DNA of 9,577 bases, taken from NCBI GenBank assembly GCA_041302745.1, contig JBFYQP010000085.1:1-9577 (forward strand), in the 5' to 3' direction. This document shows, in pieces, positions 8,902-9,577 of this stretch (positions are counted from its first letter, which is position 1; each line of letters opens with the position of its first letter). This DNA is from JAPLGD01 sp041302745 (GTDB lineage Bacteria; Bipolaricaulota; Bipolaricaulia; UBA7950; UBA9294). Under the pieces are notes generated by a model, which saw only the letters and a list, made by a program, of their open reading frames with translations, had not been told where the DNA came from and made no database searches. A program made the translations under genes and the position numbers.

Positions 8902-8929
8902 ATGATAGCCGCCGAGGGCGAGGATTCAA
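8902..8929 (-). promoter_or_regulatory. Sigma70-like promoter of the AbrB-arsM operon
   Basis: On the minus strand TTGAAT (plus 8924-8929) and TATCAT (plus 8902-8907) are separated by 16 bases. These match four of six and five of six consensus positions. Transcription would start near 8895, giving a leader of about 40 nt before the ATG at 8855. Confidence 0.5.
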
Positions 8930-9012
8930 CTCGGTCGCCCTGCGGCCCCCGACGACCTGCTGTTGGACCCGCCCCACCAGGCGCTGTACGCTCTCGGACC
9001 TGGAGGTGGGGT

Positions 9013-9577
9013 ATGAGGCGCCTTGTCGGTGCGGGCCTTCTCGTTGTCTCGCTAGGCGTAGCCGTTCTGGCCGGCCCGTTCGATCGCGGCCCGTACTCCG
9101 GCGCGCCCTCCGCGGATTCGATCGTCATCTCGTGGACGGGGTCGCCTCCCATGGCCGGGAAGGTCGAGATCGCCTCCTCCGCCGCGTACGCCAAGAGCGC
9201 GACGTTCGAGCGGGTGATCGACGTTCCGGTTCCGTCAAGCGATCGCGCCGGGACGGAGGTGCTGGTCGACGACCTCGCCCAGGCCACGTCCTACATCTAC
9301 CGCGCCACGGTCCAAAGCGGCTCGGAGACGTACGTGAGTCCAATGGGCCGATTCCGCACGGCGCCCACAGCCGGAGATCCGGTGCGGTTCGCCGTGCTCT
9401 CGGACACTCAGCAGCAATGGGAAGGAGAGAACCGCCTCGCGGCGGTGGGCGACGCGATCGCCGCGGACGCCGACAGTGCGCCCTTCGACTTCGTGCTTCA
9501 CGCCGGCGATCTCGTCGAGTCGCCCGCCGGGGACTACTGGGACTACTGGTTCTCCTCGTTCGAGCCGATGCTCCTCG
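9013..9577 (+). CDS. Secreted calcineurin-like metallophosphoesterase, purple acid phosphatase-like (partial, runs off the right end)
   Basis: The frame starts at the ATG at 9013 and stays open to the window edge, giving 188 residues. Residues 1-21 are a signal peptide (MRR, then a Leu/Val/Ala core ending in LAG). Residues about 25-117 form a beta-rich, fibronectin III-like module (SIVISWTGSP and later SYIYRATVQSG), as in the N-terminal domain of purple acid phosphatases. From 124 begins a metallophosphoesterase core: VRFAVLSDTQ (metal ligand Asp131) and FDFVLHAGDLVE (Asp166). The first motif reads D-x-Q rather than the common D-x-H. The GNH and later His motifs lie beyond the window. GGAGGTG at 9002-9008 sits 4 bases before the ATG. 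The protein is probably exported and hydrolyses phosphoesters. A weak TTGGAC (8963-8968) and TACGCT (8987-8992) pair is the only promoter candidate. Confidence 0.85.
   Translation, partial: MRRLVGAGLLVVSLGVAVLAGPFDRGPYSGAPSADSIVISWTGSPPMAGKVEIASSAAYAKSATFERVIDVPVPSSDRAGTEVLVDDLAQATSYIYRATVQSGSETYVSPMGRFRTAPTAGDPVRFAVLSDTQQQWEGENRLAAVGDAIAADADSAPFDFVLHAGDLVESPAGDYWDYWFSSFEPMLL

Noticed and set aside
8892..9501. Minus-strand frames opposite the phosphoesterase gene
   Set aside because: They are shadows of a gene with a signal peptide and recognisable metallophosphoesterase motifs on the plus strand.

Overview
This is a GC-rich, gene-dense bacterial window carrying eight complete genes, one gene that runs off the right edge, and one gene fragment. 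Strong AGGAG/GAGG-type ribosome binding sites precede nearly every gene. No rRNA, tRNA, phage, IS or CRISPR locus was seen. The organism cannot be named from this window. GC-rich coding, Shine-Dalgarno-led genes, an exported metallophosphatase and an AbrB/ArsM pair fit a free-living environmental bacterium, possibly an uncultured lineage; that is inference.

Layout, left to right. A small PH/GRAM-like gene (60-419, +) converges on gpmA, phosphoglycerate mutase (536-1291, -). The gap between their stop codons is filled by three 41-bp hairpin repeats. Divergent from gpmA is a SERCA-type Ca2+ P-type ATPase (1471-4296, +), followed by an isochorismatase-family cysteine hydrolase (4375-4905, +). 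Next come a 172-bp fragment copied from a downstream acetyltransferase gene (4997-5168, -), a nitroreductase-family gene (5277-5930, +), two strong hairpins, and the intact GNAT acetyltransferase (6215-7141, -). The 172-bp direct repeats therefore flank the nitroreductase gene.

A gene-free stretch of about 630 bp follows. Its right half is a mosaic array of about twelve 16-bp modules that runs into the end of the next gene. That gene is arsM, an arsenite methyltransferase (7774-8589, -). It overlaps by four bases an upstream small AbrB/SpoVT-fold gene of the HgcAB-associated type (8586-8855, -). A readable promoter and an AT-rich patch of direct and inverted repeats lie upstream of this pair. 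At the right edge a divergent gene encodes a secreted calcineurin-like phosphoesterase (9013 to beyond 9577, +).

The only convincing functional unit is the AbrB-ArsM operon, probably for metalloid handling or sensing. The other genes look like ordinary housekeeping or accessory genes. The most unusual content is the repeat architecture: two unrelated arrays, each starting inside the last codons of a minus-strand gene and covering its stop codon, plus a partial gene duplication whose edge also coincides with a stop codon.
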